64,000 nucleotides of DNA from contig CAVSRB010000002.1 of assembly GCA_963730305.1 (NCBI GenBank), positions 434,001 to 498,000 on the forward strand, given 5' to 3'. The stretch comes from CAMYMQ01 sp963730305. GTDB taxonomy: Bacteria > Pseudomonadota > Alphaproteobacteria > Bin65. A model generated the notes under the pieces. That model ran no database searches. It was not told the origin of the DNA and saw only the letters and a list, made by a program, of their open reading frames with translations. This document shows positions 26,307 to 34,048 of this stretch, in pieces (the stretch's first letter is position 1; each line of letters starts with the position of its first letter). The position numbers and the translations under genes were made by a program.

Positions 26307-27428
26307 TCAGGCGAACAGCACGACGTAGCCCGCGATCACGGCGAGCGCGGCGAGGTAGTTGGGCCAGCTGCCCAAGCTGCCCGGCTGGCGCAGGAAGCCG
26401 CCGCGCCACAGCCGCGGGCCGACCCGGATCGCCTCGGCGGTGAGGAACAGGACCACGCCGATGACGATCACGTTGACCCCGGCGGCGCTCAGGATCCCGA
26501 AGGACAGCACCGCCGCCAGACCCATCGCGACGAGCGGTCCCAGGATGGTGCCGGCGACCAGCGCCGCGATCACCGTCGCGCCGAGCAGGGTGCGGCCGTC
26601 GAGGCCGAGCGGCGCCACCGCCTTCGCCAGCGCCTGGGGCACGCCGCCGAACGCGAGCAGCTGCCCGAACAGGCCCAGGCCGACCAGGATCAGCAGGAAG
26701 ATTGCCGCGGCCGACACGCCGGCCGACAGGCCCCGCCACGCGCCCGCCTGGGCGCGTCGCGACACCAGCATCAGCACCAGGGCGAAGATCAGGCCGATCA
26801 CCACGACCAGCCCGGCCGCCTCGGTCGGCGTCAGCACGCCCGATCGGATCGGCGCGACGAAGACCAGGGTGCCGATCACCGGCACGACGCAGCGGAACAC
26901 GATCGCCAGGACGCGGCCGTCGCCGCCGTCCGCCTGCGGGTCCGCGCCGAGCTCGAGCGGGGCGGCGCGGACCAGCCGCGACAGGCCGAACACCAGCAGG
27001 TAGAGCGCCGACAGGGCGAGGCCGGGCAGCAACGCGGCGACGGTCAGCCGCCCGATCGACGTCTCGGTGACCAGGCCGACGAAGACCAGGCTCGCCGCCA
27101 CCGGCAGCGGCACGCCGAAGGCGCCGCCCGCGAACCAGGCCGCCCGGTCGGGGTCGGCGCGGCGGCCGTCCGGCCGCACCGGCAGGCCGAGCACCGCCCC
27201 GACATGCTCGAGCAGCGCACCGGTCACGATCAGCAGCATCGCGCAGACGGCGGCGTAGGTGGTCACCGCGTGGGTGACGCCGGTGCCCATCAGCGGCGCC
27301 AGCTTGTCCGCGCCGAGCAGCAGCGCCGCGCCGACCATCGCCGCGCCGAGCAGCGCCAGCCCGGCCGAAACGCCGAGCGCGGTCAGCACGAACAGGAGCG
27401 TGACGATCCCGGCGAGCTCGATGCTCAT
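26307..27428 (-). CDS. TRAP transporter large permease (DctM family)
   Basis: Protein of 373 residues with about ten to twelve membrane helices. It shows the DctM pattern of repeated hydrophobic blocks, including SGVLTPTEAAGLVVVIGLI, the characteristic P-T-E-A-A motif. It is shorter than the usual ~425 residues, mostly in the first half. It overlaps the DctQ gene by ATGA. TRAP systems use a sodium gradient and need a periplasmic binding protein (DctP), but none is encoded nearby. Substrate unknown. It may borrow a DctP from elsewhere. Confidence 0.85.
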   Translation of the reverse strand: MSIELAGIVTLLFVLTALGVSAGLALLGAAMVGAALLLGADKLAPLMGTGVTHAVTTYAAVCAMLLIVTGALLEHVGAVLGLPVRPDGRRADPDRAAWFAGGAFGVPLPVAASLVFVGLVTETSIGRLTVAALLPGLALSALYLLVFGLSRLVRAAPLELGADPQADGGDGRVLAIVFRCVVPVIGTLVFVAPIRSGVLTPTEAAGLVVVIGLIFALVLMLVSRRAQAGAWRGLSAGVSAAAIFLLILVGLGLFGQLLAFGGVPQALAKAVAPLGLDGRTLLGATVIAALVAGTILGPLVAMGLAAVLSFGILSAAGVNVIVIGVVLFLTAEAIRVGPRLWRGGFLRQPGSLGSWPNYLAALAVIAGYVVLFA

Positions 27429-27925
27429 CGGCCGCGCACCAGGCGGATCGCCCCGGCGACGAGGACGAAGACCGCCGCCGTCAGCAGGCCGAGGCCGATC
27501 ACCGTCTGGACCAGGCCGAGCGAGACGTGCATCTCGATCGTGGTCTCGCCGAGCCGGAACCGGCGGAAGGCGTCGCCCAGCAGCAGCAGGCTCAGCGCGG
27601 CGAGGATCACCGCCTCGATCAGGAACAGCAAGGTGGTGTGGAGCGCCGTCCACCAGCGGTGGATCGGCGGCGTATGGGTCGGCCCGCCGGATCGGATACC
27701 GAGGATCGCGGCCGCGGGCAGCGCCACCGCCAGGATGCCGGCGAGCACCAGCCCGGCGATCTCCGGCGCGCCCCGGATCGGGGCGTTGGCGCCGTAGCGC
27801 AGGATCACGTCGGCGATCAGCAGGCCCGCCGCCCCGAGGAAACCGAGCGTCGCCACCAGCACGAACGGCCACGCGATGATGCGCTGGGCGCGGCCCGGGC
27901 CGCGCGGTTCGATGTCGTCGGTCAA
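27425..27925 (-). CDS. TRAP transporter small permease (DctQ family)
   Basis: Protein of 166 residues with four membrane helices (IIAWPFVLVATLGFLGAAGLL, IAGLVLAGILAVALPAAAILG, LLFLIEAVILAALSLLLL, VIGLGLLTAAVFVLVAGAI), the DctQ layout. Its stop overlaps the DctM start, so the pair is coupled. The gene is divergent from the nitrile hydratase operon across about 170 bases, which raises the possibility that the transporter supplies or exports a nitrile, amide or acid. That link is inference only. Confidence 0.8.
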   Translation of the reverse strand: MTDDIEPRGPGRAQRIIAWPFVLVATLGFLGAAGLLIADVILRYGANAPIRGAPEIAGLVLAGILAVALPAAAILGIRSGGPTHTPPIHRWWTALHTTLLFLIEAVILAALSLLLLGDAFRRFRLGETTIEMHVSLGLVQTVIGLGLLTAAVFVLVAGAIRLVRGR

Positions 27926-28099
27926 TAGAGCCCCCTCAAGCCCGACTGCGGCCAGCTAACCCGATATCCGCCGCCGCGGTCAATCGCCTCGCCGCTTTCC
28001 GGCCCGTCGGCCCGTCGGGGCGCCGGGCGCCGCCGTTGCCCGTTGCCGACGGCCCCGCTTGCTGGCAGGATCGTCGGCGAACCGTAGCAGGAGGCGCCC

Positions 28100-28732
28100 A
28101 TGGCCGGACACGACCACGAACACGGACATGAACACGGGCACGACCATACCGAGCCGCCGTCGGACGAGGCGCTCCGGGTCAAGGCGCTCGAATCGCTGCT
28201 GGTCGAGAAGGGGCTGCTCGATCCCGCCGCGGTCGACGCGATCATCGACCAGTACGAGACCAAGATCGGCCCGCGCAACGGCGCCCGGGTGATCGCCCGC
28301 GCCTGGGTCGACCCCGACTTCAAGCGCCGGCTGCTGGAGAACGCCTCGGAGGCGATGAAGGAGCTCGGCATCTCCGGCCTCCAGGGCGAGGACATGGTGG
28401 TGCTGGAGAACACGCCGCGGGTCCACAACCTGGTCGTCTGCACCCTGTGCTCCTGCTACCCGTGGCCGGTGCTGGGCCTGCCGCCCAACTGGTACAAGTC
28501 GGCGCCCTACCGCTCGCGCGTCGTGCGCGACCCGCGCGGCGTGCTCGACGAGTTCGGCACCAGCCTGGACGAGGGGGTCGAGGTCCGGGTCTGGGATTCC
28601 AACGCCGAGATCCGCTACCTCGTGTTGCCCGAGCGGCCCGCCGGCACCGAGGACATGGACGAGGAGGCGCTGGCCGAACTGGTCACCCGCGATTCGATGA
28701 TCGGGGTGACCAAGGCGGCGGTGCCGGCGTGA
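28100..28732 (+). CDS. nthA: Cobalt-type nitrile hydratase alpha subunit with His-rich N terminus
   Basis: Protein of 210 residues. The metal-binding claw VCTLCSC is at C114, C117 and C119. Thr between the first two cysteines marks cobalt-type enzymes (iron types have Ser). The RVHNLVVCTLCSCYPWPVLG block and the following PNWYKS are typical. The enzyme hydrates nitriles to amides. The first 17 residues hold eight histidines (HDHEHGHEHGHDH), an uncommon extension that may buffer or deliver cobalt. It begins a coupled cluster with a two-part beta subunit and an activator. Related three-part enzymes include thiocyanate hydrolase and toyocamycin nitrile hydratase. Confidence 0.95.
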   Translation: MAGHDHEHGHEHGHDHTEPPSDEALRVKALESLLVEKGLLDPAAVDAIIDQYETKIGPRNGARVIARAWVDPDFKRRLLENASEAMKELGISGLQGEDMVVLENTPRVHNLVVCTLCSCYPWPVLGLPPNWYKSAPYRSRVVRDPRGVLDEFGTSLDEGVEVRVWDSNAEIRYLVLPERPAGTEDMDEEALAELVTRDSMIGVTKAAVPA

Positions 28733-28755
28733 AGGGCACTGGGGAGGACTGAGCG

Positions 28756-29064
28756 ATGAACGGCATCCACGACCTGGGCGGCATGGAGGGCTTCGGACCG
28801 ATCGACCGTGAGAAGGACGAGCCCGTCTTCCACGCCGAGTGGGAGGGCCGGATCATGGGCATGACCCTCGCGACCCTGGCGCAGGGCTTCTACAACATCG
28901 ACGAGATCCGCCAGGAGACCGAGCGGATGGACCCGGTCGAGTACCTGACCAGCGACTACTACACCCACTGGCTCCACACCGCCGAGGAGCTGCTGATCCA
29001 GAAGGGGATCATCACGCGCGAGGAGCTCGAGGCCAAGCGCGCCCAACTGCGGGGCAAGCCATGA
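28756..29064 (+). CDS. Nitrile hydratase beta subunit, N-terminal half as separate protein
   Basis: Protein of 102 residues beginning MNGIHDLGGMEGFGPIDREK, the standard start of nitrile hydratase beta subunits, and ending at the helical hinge (TREELEAKRAQLRGKP). In most enzymes this is fused to the C-terminal barrel. Here a TGA stop overlaps the ATG of the next gene (ATGA), so the split looks natural and translationally coupled rather than a frameshift. The same split is known in thiocyanate hydrolase and three-subunit nitrile hydratases. Confidence 0.9.
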   Translation: MNGIHDLGGMEGFGPIDREKDEPVFHAEWEGRIMGMTLATLAQGFYNIDEIRQETERMDPVEYLTSDYYTHWLHTAEELLIQKGIITREELEAKRAQLRGKP

Positions 29065-29414
29065 CCGACCTCGTCCGCGCCGAGATGATCGAGCCGATCC
29101 TGACCACCGGGGCGTCGTCGCGGGTCGACGCCGACGTCGCGCCCCAGTTCGCCGTCGGCGACACGGTGGTCGCCCGCAACCTCAACCCGCACAGCCACAC
29201 GCGGCTGCCGCGCTACGTCCGCGGCAAGCGCGGCACGGTCGAGCGCGACCACGGCGTGTTCCTGTTCCCCGACACCCATGCGATCGGGGAGGGCGGCAAG
29301 CCCCAGCACGTCTACTCGGTCCGCTTCGACGCCGCCGAGCTGTGGGGGCCGGACGGCACCGCGGGCGACGCGCTCTACATCGACATGTGGGACGACTACC
29401 TGGAGCCGGCATGA
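29061..29414 (+). CDS. Nitrile hydratase beta subunit, C-terminal SH3-like half as separate protein
   Basis: Protein of 117 residues equivalent to the C-terminal SH3-like barrel of the beta subunit: FAVGDTVVARNLNPHSHTR, LPRYVRGKRGTVERDHG, FPDTHA, then VYSVRFDAAELWG near the end. This half contacts the metal claw of alpha and lines the substrate channel. It overlaps the previous stop and the next start by 4 bases each. Together with 28756-29064 it makes one complete beta subunit. Confidence 0.9.
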   Translation: MTDLVRAEMIEPILTTGASSRVDADVAPQFAVGDTVVARNLNPHSHTRLPRYVRGKRGTVERDHGVFLFPDTHAIGEGGKPQHVYSVRFDAAELWGPDGTAGDALYIDMWDDYLEPA

Positions 29415-29788
29415 GCCGGGTCGACCTGTCCCGCGCCGACTTGCCCGACGACGCGGCTTTGGCCGAGGTGCCGGCGCTGCCCCGCGACGAGGGCGGCCCG
29501 GTCTTCGAGGAGCCGTGGCAGGCCCAGGCCTTCGCCATGACCGTCAGGCTGCACCAGGCCGGCGTGTTCACCTGGAAGGAATGGGTCGAGGCGCTGAGCG
29601 CCGAGATCGCGCGCGCCGACGACGGTCCGGGCGAGCCCTACTACGCGCTGTGGCTGGCCGCGCTGGAGAAGCTGGTCGCCGGCAAGGGCGTCGCCTCCGT
29701 CGGCGAGATGGGCGACCTCAAGGACGCCTGGCGCGCCGCCTACCTGCGCACGCCGCACGGCAAGCCGATCGAGCTGGAGCCGCGCTAG
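29411..29788 (+). CDS. Nitrile hydratase accessory/activator protein
   Basis: Protein of 125 residues similar to the N-terminal half of the beta subunit (DEGGPVFEEPWQAQAFAMTV, then FTWKEWVEALSAEI). That is the pattern of nitrile hydratase accessory proteins, which escort the alpha subunit while cobalt is inserted and its cysteines are oxidised (self-subunit swapping). It overlaps the beta C-terminal gene by ATGA and ends the operon. No amidase is adjacent. Confidence 0.88.
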   Translation: MSRVDLSRADLPDDAALAEVPALPRDEGGPVFEEPWQAQAFAMTVRLHQAGVFTWKEWVEALSAEIARADDGPGEPYYALWLAALEKLVAGKGVASVGEMGDLKDAWRAAYLRTPHGKPIELEPR

Positions 29789-30195
29789 GCGGTGAACGCA
29801 TCGTGTTTGACCGAATGTCGGGTGGCGGCACTCGGCCAGCAGCGAACGTGACGATTCTCGCGCCCGGACGTCTGCATCCCACCGCAAACCAGACACGCTG
29901 CCATCGGCATCGCGACGTCTGCTAATGAGCCAAAGAGGACCTTCTAGGCGGTTCGTCGAACGTGTCACCCGGCTTTATGAGCAGGATGGGGAGAAGCCGC
30001 TATGCCCCTCCCGGTTGGGTCGGTACGTCGGTCGGTGGGTTGGATGGGCGAAGCAGGTTGAAGGATCTCGTCTCAGGGATGTGTTCCAGGGCTTTCCGAG
30101 ACGCCACGTCCGTGTCTCCCTTACAGACGCTCCAAACTGATCCGGCGCCGTGCGTGTAAAACGCCTGGGCGGCCGGGGGACTTCAAACCTACTCA
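29789..30195. other. Non-coding stretch after the nitrile hydratase operon
   Basis: I see no supported gene here. Open frames in this stretch lack ribosome sites and family resemblance. The right part overlaps the readthrough tail of the frameshifted secreted-protein gene. Motifs like AATGTCGGG (29816) recall the degenerate TGTCCGC-type intergenic repeats found again at 30672 and 30717. Confidence 0.35.
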
Positions 30196-30569
30196 GCAGG
30201 CATCCATACATGCTTTGTATCGAAGAATATATCTCTGCAGACTTCTTGCGAAATTCTCCAAAGGCGTTCTTGCACGTGGGCTGCTGGGCATATTTAGGAT
30301 AGGAGCAATCAATTCCTCTTTTCTTCAGCACGGCATGACGCTGTGCATTCGAGTTGTGGTTCGCCCTGTTTTCCAACTTGTTGATGTAGCGACATTGAGA
30401 TGCAGCTTTGGAGGTCGTATTTGCACCGCCCCACCAGAGAATACGCCGTTACCCCAGAGGGGCCCTTAAATTGGTCGACGGCAATCGACCCGTGGGACGT
30501 AAAGGCGTGGGAAGGTGCTGTTGAAAGCAAAAATGCCAAAGCCATAAGGCTGGAGAGAATTGTTTTCAT
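30196..30569 (-). pseudogene. Small secreted protein, frameshifted at a C4 (minus-strand G4) run
   Basis: From ATG 30569 (minus) after AAAGGA, a signal peptide (MKTILSSLMALAFLLSTAPS, ending HA) leads a secreted protein. As written, the frame ends at 30309 (86 residues). Skipping one G in the run at 30429-30432 opens a much more natural continuation: GGANTTSKAASQCRYINKLE, then NRANHNSNAQ, GIDCSYPKYAQQPTC and FGEFRKKSAEIYSSIQSMYG to about 30196. That second frame has evenly spaced cysteines and the same Lys/Asn/Ser-rich composition. The region is clearly AT-richer than its neighbours. Function unknown; either a recent pseudogene or an insertion error. Confidence 0.6.
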
Positions 30570-30635
30570 GGGGGTTCCTTTGTTGATGAGGAATCCTGCG
30601 CCCTTTACCGACGAATAGATATGTAATTTTGCCAA

Positions 30636-30649
30636 CCCGGCGCGCCGGG
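30636..30649. repeat. 14-base perfect palindrome
   Basis: CCCGGCGCGCCGGG is a perfect palindrome 67 bases upstream of the small secreted-protein start. It could be a hairpin or binding site; no T-run follows. Confidence 0.4.
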
Positions 30650-30671
30650 AGCTGCATTCAGGTCGGCATGC

Positions 30672-30725
30672 GATGTCCGCAACTGGCTACAGCGGGACGT
30701 TCACGATGGCTGGGCGGATGTCCGC
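30672..30725. repeat. Degenerate TGTCCGC-type intergenic repeat
   Basis: GATGTCCGC occurs at 30672-30680 and 30717-30725 with related CGGGACGTTC between. Similar short TGTCCGC/GCGGACA mosaics are scattered in alphaproteobacterial intergenic DNA. Likely an old repeat remnant. Confidence 0.35.
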
Positions 30726-30807
30726 TATGTCCTCGATAGCCGACACTCCGGCGTAGAGGGCGCAACCCACGCGTTATGAGGACACGCCCCAGGCCACTCG
30801 GCTCGGT

Positions 30808-31602
30808 TCAGCCGGCGCCGTTCTCGAACAATGCCTTGGTGATCCGGTAGGCCTCGCGGTGGAGCACGTCGGCGAAGGCGTCGCAGCGGCGCTGCGGCCA
30901 GCGGCTCTCCACCCCGGCGACGCTGATCGCGCCGACCGGGGTGCCGGACGGCGTCATGATCGGCACGCCGATGCCGCTGACGCCGGCCACCAGTCCGGCA
31001 TTGTACTCGGCGTAGCCGGCGCGGCGGGCGGCGGCCAGATCGCCCTCGATAGCGGCGCGGCCCCGGGCGCGGCACTCCGGGCGGTACTCGAACAGCAGGT
31101 CCAACACCGCGGTCCGGTCGTCGTCGGGCATGAAGGAGAGGATGGCCAAGCCGCCGGCGCCGAGGCCGAGCGGTCGGCGGTCGCCGATATCCACCAGCAG
31201 CGGCTTGACCGGATAGCTGCCCTCGCGCCGGTCGACGCACAGGGCGTCGAGCCCGTCGTAGAGGAACAGGAAGGCGGTGTCCTCGGTCTCTTCCGCCATG
31301 CGGTCCAACACCGGCCTGGCGGCCTCGGCGAGGCGGCGCCGGCTCGGCAGCAGCGAGGTCAGTATCGGCAGGGCGCCGCCGAGATAGTAGCGCTGGCGGT
31401 CGCGCGGCTGGCGCACCCAGCCCAACGCCTGCAGGGTTCGGCACAGCCGGTGGACCGTCGCCCGGCGCAGGCCGGTCGCCCGGGTGATGTCGATCAGGCG
31501 CGCGCCGGCGTCGCCGTTCTCGGCGATGACCCGGATGATTGCCGCGGCCCGGCGCAAGCTGTTGACGTCGCCGCGGGGTGGCGCCTGGACTTGGTCCGTC
31601 AT
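30808..31602 (-). CDS. IclR-family regulator, divergent from the MBL/maleamate cluster
   Basis: Protein of 264 residues. The N-terminal winged helix has ARLIDITRATGLRRATVHRL (about residues 33-52). The C-terminal ligand domain has LGLGAGGLAILSFM and GVSGIGVPIMTPSGTPVGAI. It is divergent from the metallo-hydrolase gene, and the 138-base gap carries two matching palindromes (31625 and 31685). It most likely represses or activates the 31741-34795 cluster and itself. The effector is unknown. Confidence 0.9.
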   Translation of the reverse strand: MTDQVQAPPRGDVNSLRRAAAIIRVIAENGDAGARLIDITRATGLRRATVHRLCRTLQALGWVRQPRDRQRYYLGGALPILTSLLPSRRRLAEAARPVLDRMAEETEDTAFLFLYDGLDALCVDRREGSYPVKPLLVDIGDRRPLGLGAGGLAILSFMPDDDRTAVLDLLFEYRPECRARGRAAIEGDLAAARRAGYAEYNAGLVAGVSGIGVPIMTPSGTPVGAISVAGVESRWPQRRCDAFADVLHREAYRITKALFENGAG

Positions 31603-31624
31603 GCGGAACGCACCTCGCTATAAG

Positions 31625-31638
31625 TCCGAATAACGGGA
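31625..31638. promoter_or_regulatory. IclR operator candidate O1
   Basis: TCCGAATAACGGGA has CCG/CGG arms around a 5-base AATAA centre. It matches O2 closely (CCG-AAnAA-CGG). It lies 23 bases upstream of the IclR start, so binding would cover the iclR promoter. Confidence 0.6.
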
Positions 31639-31684
31639 TAACGTAGACCAAATCCGCGATCAAGAGAGAGCGGCACGATAATAA

Positions 31685-31699
31685 TCCCGAAGAACGGGA
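31685..31699. promoter_or_regulatory. IclR operator candidate O2
   Basis: TCCCGAAGAACGGGA is a palindrome with perfect 5-base arms around AAGAA. Its centre is 61 bases, about six helical turns, from O1, so an IclR tetramer could bridge both. It lies 42 bases before the metallo-hydrolase start. Confidence 0.65.
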
Positions 31700-31740
31700 C
31701 TTTAGCCCCGCCTTGTCCAGCCAATCCGCAGGAGCCGCCA

Positions 31741-32823
31741 TGATCAGGACGACCACCGACGCCGTGCGCCACGGCTATGCCGAGCAGTACTACCCGACCA
31801 CCGAAGAGCTGAAGCCCGACGAGATGCGCGTGGTCGCGCTGGGCACCGGCCGGCCGTTCCTGCGCCGGTCGCAGGCGAACGCCTCCTGGCTGATCGAGCT
31901 GGGCAACGGCGACAAGTTCATCTTCGATTTCGGCTTCGGCACGCCAGATGAACTTCACGTCGCTGGAGATCCCGTACCAGGACATCACCGCCTATTTCTG
32001 CACCCACCTGCACACCGACCACGTCGGCGACTTCGGCCAGATCTGGGTCGGCAGCTGGGCCGGCGGCCGCCTCAAGCCGCTCGAGGTCTATGGGCCCTCC
32101 GGGCCGGAGCCGAAATACGGCTTCAAGCATTTCGCCGAGAAGCAGATGGAGTCCTACGCCTGGGACACCGAGAGCCGGGTCAGCGCCCTGCCCGCGATCG
32201 GCGCCGAGGTCAACGTGCACGAGTTCGACTATTCCAAGGTCCACGTCGTCTACGACCACAACGGCGTGAAGATCACCAGCTTCCCCGCGGTCCATATCTA
32301 CGGCGGGCCGGTCAGCCTGAAGATCGAGTGGAACGGCCTGTCGCTGGTCTATTCGGGCGACACCACGCCGAGCCAGTTCATGATCGACAACGCCAAGGGC
32401 GTCGACATCCTGATCCACGAGACCTTCAACACCGTGGGCCAGCTGATGGAGCGGTCGGGCTACGACGAGCGCACCGCGCGCGCGATCGGCACCAAGATCC
32501 ACTCCGATCCCGGCGAGGCGGCCTATGTCATCGCCCAGTGCAACCCGCGCCTGTTCGTGGCCTTCCACTTCTTCAACGACTTCGACACGGCGCCCGAGAT
32601 CGAGTCGGAGATCCGCGAGCACTGGAAGGGCCCGCTGGCGCTGTCGACCGACCTCATGGTGATCAACGCGACCAAGGACTTCGTCATCACCCGCATGGCG
32701 GTCGTGTCCGACCACGTCTGGCCGAACAAGGCCCGCCACAAGGACTTCGGCAAGGCCGAGCGCAAGGCGCCGATGCCGATGGAGGATTGGCTGCGCGAGA
32801 AGCAGGTCTTCCCGAAGTTCTAG
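31741..32823 (+). pseudogene. MBL-fold metallo-hydrolase (RNase Z-like group), single-base frameshift
   Basis: The first part, MIRTTTDAVRHGYAEQYYPT through SWLIELGNGDKFIFDFGFG, is followed near 31941-31947 by a frame change to MNFTSLEIPYQDITAYFCTH. Removing one base (for example a C of ACGCCAG) restores FGFGTQMNF and a full protein of about 360 residues. The metal motif THLHTDHVGD and the later SGDTTPS and AFHFFNDFD (Asp/His ligands) are intact, so the enzyme would bind two metals. Divergent from the IclR gene and first of a cluster with a maleamate-amidase-like enzyme. True pseudogene or insertion error cannot be decided here. Confidence 0.8.
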
Positions 32824-32945
32824 GCATGCGGGATATTTTGTCGCTGGACTAGGCGAGACGCCGCCGGTTCTCTAAATTTCGAGGGCCGGCGGCGTTCCGT
32901 TCCGGCGCGGCCCGTTCGGCCGCTTCCCATTCGAGGCAAGATACG

Positions 32946-33230
32946 ATGACTGCTTCCAAAGACGCCGGCGAGACGGGCCGCAACAGCCACCTGACGCTGG
33001 TGATGATCCTGACCGCCCTGTTCGGCGTGCTGATCGCGATGATCGTCGGCGACGCGCTGGTCGGTGCGCTGGTGCTGGCGATGCTCGAATTCGCCGGCGT
33101 GACGGGTTCGTTCCTCGGCTGGACCGAGGGCGTGCTCGCGGTGGCGTCGCTGATCCCGGCCTATTTCCTGTTCCGGCACGCGCTGGCCAACGAGCGCGCC
33201 ATGTGGACGCCGCCCGGCGGTCACGCTTGA
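32946..33230 (+). CDS. Small two-helix membrane protein
   Basis: Protein of 94 residues with hydrophobic segments LVMILTALFGVLIAMIVGDALV and GVLAVASLIPAYFLFRHAL and a polar N terminus. No family recognised. It lies between the metallo-hydrolase and the isochorismatase-fold gene on the same strand and may be cotranscribed. The ATG follows GAGGCAAG at reasonable spacing. Its stop codon is the first base triplet of a tandem repeat. Confidence 0.65.
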   Translation: MTASKDAGETGRNSHLTLVMILTALFGVLIAMIVGDALVGALVLAMLEFAGVTGSFLGWTEGVLAVASLIPAYFLFRHALANERAMWTPPGGHA

Positions 33231-33289
33231 TCGCGCCGCTGGCGCGGCCGGGCCTGATCGCGCCGTTGGCGGCCGGGCCTGATCGCGCC
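33228..33289 (+). repeat. Tandem 25-27-base repeat overlapping a stop codon
   Basis: Units start TGATCGCGCC at 33228, 33255 and 33280. The first is 27 bases and the second 25, each ending GGCCGGGCC; the third is cut to 10 bases. The first TGA is the stop codon of the membrane-protein gene. Probably slippage-prone DNA. Confidence 0.75.
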
Positions 33290-33366
33290 AGCGCTCGCCC
33301 GACATCCGGGTCGCGCAGCCGGGCGCTGATCGGGTACCCTGCCGCTCCGGCAACGGGAGAGCGACG

Positions 33367-34011
33367 ATGAGCGAGCTCGACGTTTACGCGCGGCAGGATT
33401 TCGGCAATGCGAGCGGCTGGGGCCAGCGCCCGGCGCTGCTGATCGTCGACTTCTGCAACGGCTTCTACGACCCCGAGAAATTCGGCGGCGGCAACATCGC
33501 CGCGGCGGTCGAGCGCACGGTCGGCCTGCTGGCGCTGTGCCGGCGCCTGGGCGTGCCCGTGGCCTTCACCCGCATCGTCTACGCCGACGACGGCGCCGAC
33601 GCCGGGGTGTTCTGCCTCAAGGCGCCGGGGCTGACCACGCTGACCGAGGACAATCCCGACAGCCACATCGTGCCCCAGCTCGCGCCCGAGCCGGGCGAGT
33701 ACGTGGTGCGCAAGCAGCAGCCCTCGGCCTTCTTCGGCACCGGCCTGCAGTCGTGGCTGACCCACCGGAGCGTCGACACCATCATCCACACCGGCTGCAC
33801 CACGTCGGGCTGCGTCCGCGCCTCGGTGATCGACGGGCTCTCCCACAACTACCGCAACATCGTCGTCACCGACTGCGTCGGCGACCGGGCGATCGGTCCG
33901 CACGAGGCCAACCTGTTCGACATGGGCCAGAAATACGCCGACCTGATGGAGGCCGACGAGGCCGAGGCCGTGTTGACGCAGGTCATGGGCAAGGCGCGGG
34001 CGGCCGAGTAA
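33367..34011 (+). CDS. Isochorismatase-fold amidohydrolase, maleamate amidase/N-carbamoylsarcosinase-like
   Basis: Protein of 214 residues with the cysteine-hydrolase triad: Asp in LLIVDFCNGFYDP, Lys in YVVRKQQPSAFFGTGL, and the nucleophile Cys in HTGCTTSGCVRASV. Pattern and length match the N-carbamoylsarcosine amidase / NicF group, which deamidates small acids such as maleamate. The next gene is of the maleate isomerase family 37 bases on. The pair resembles the last steps of nicotinate degradation (maleamate to maleate to fumarate), although no upstream nicotinate genes are present. Confidence 0.85.
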   Translation: MSELDVYARQDFGNASGWGQRPALLIVDFCNGFYDPEKFGGGNIAAAVERTVGLLALCRRLGVPVAFTRIVYADDGADAGVFCLKAPGLTTLTEDNPDSHIVPQLAPEPGEYVVRKQQPSAFFGTGLQSWLTHRSVDTIIHTGCTTSGCVRASVIDGLSHNYRNIVVTDCVGDRAIGPHEANLFDMGQKYADLMEADEAEAVLTQVMGKARAAE

Positions 34012-34048
34012 CCAAAGCCAGTACCGTAACCGCAGAGGAGGGCAGGCC

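Noticed and set aside
28756..29414. Split nitrile hydratase beta subunit as another single-base frameshift
   Set aside because: The junction is a clean ATGA stop/start with a natural helix end and barrel start on either side, matching known three-part enzymes, so I treat it as two genes.
29925..30140. 71-codon plus-strand frame in the gap after nitrile hydratase
   Set aside because: No ribosome site, no family resemblance, and it overlaps the antisense readthrough tail of the secreted-protein gene.
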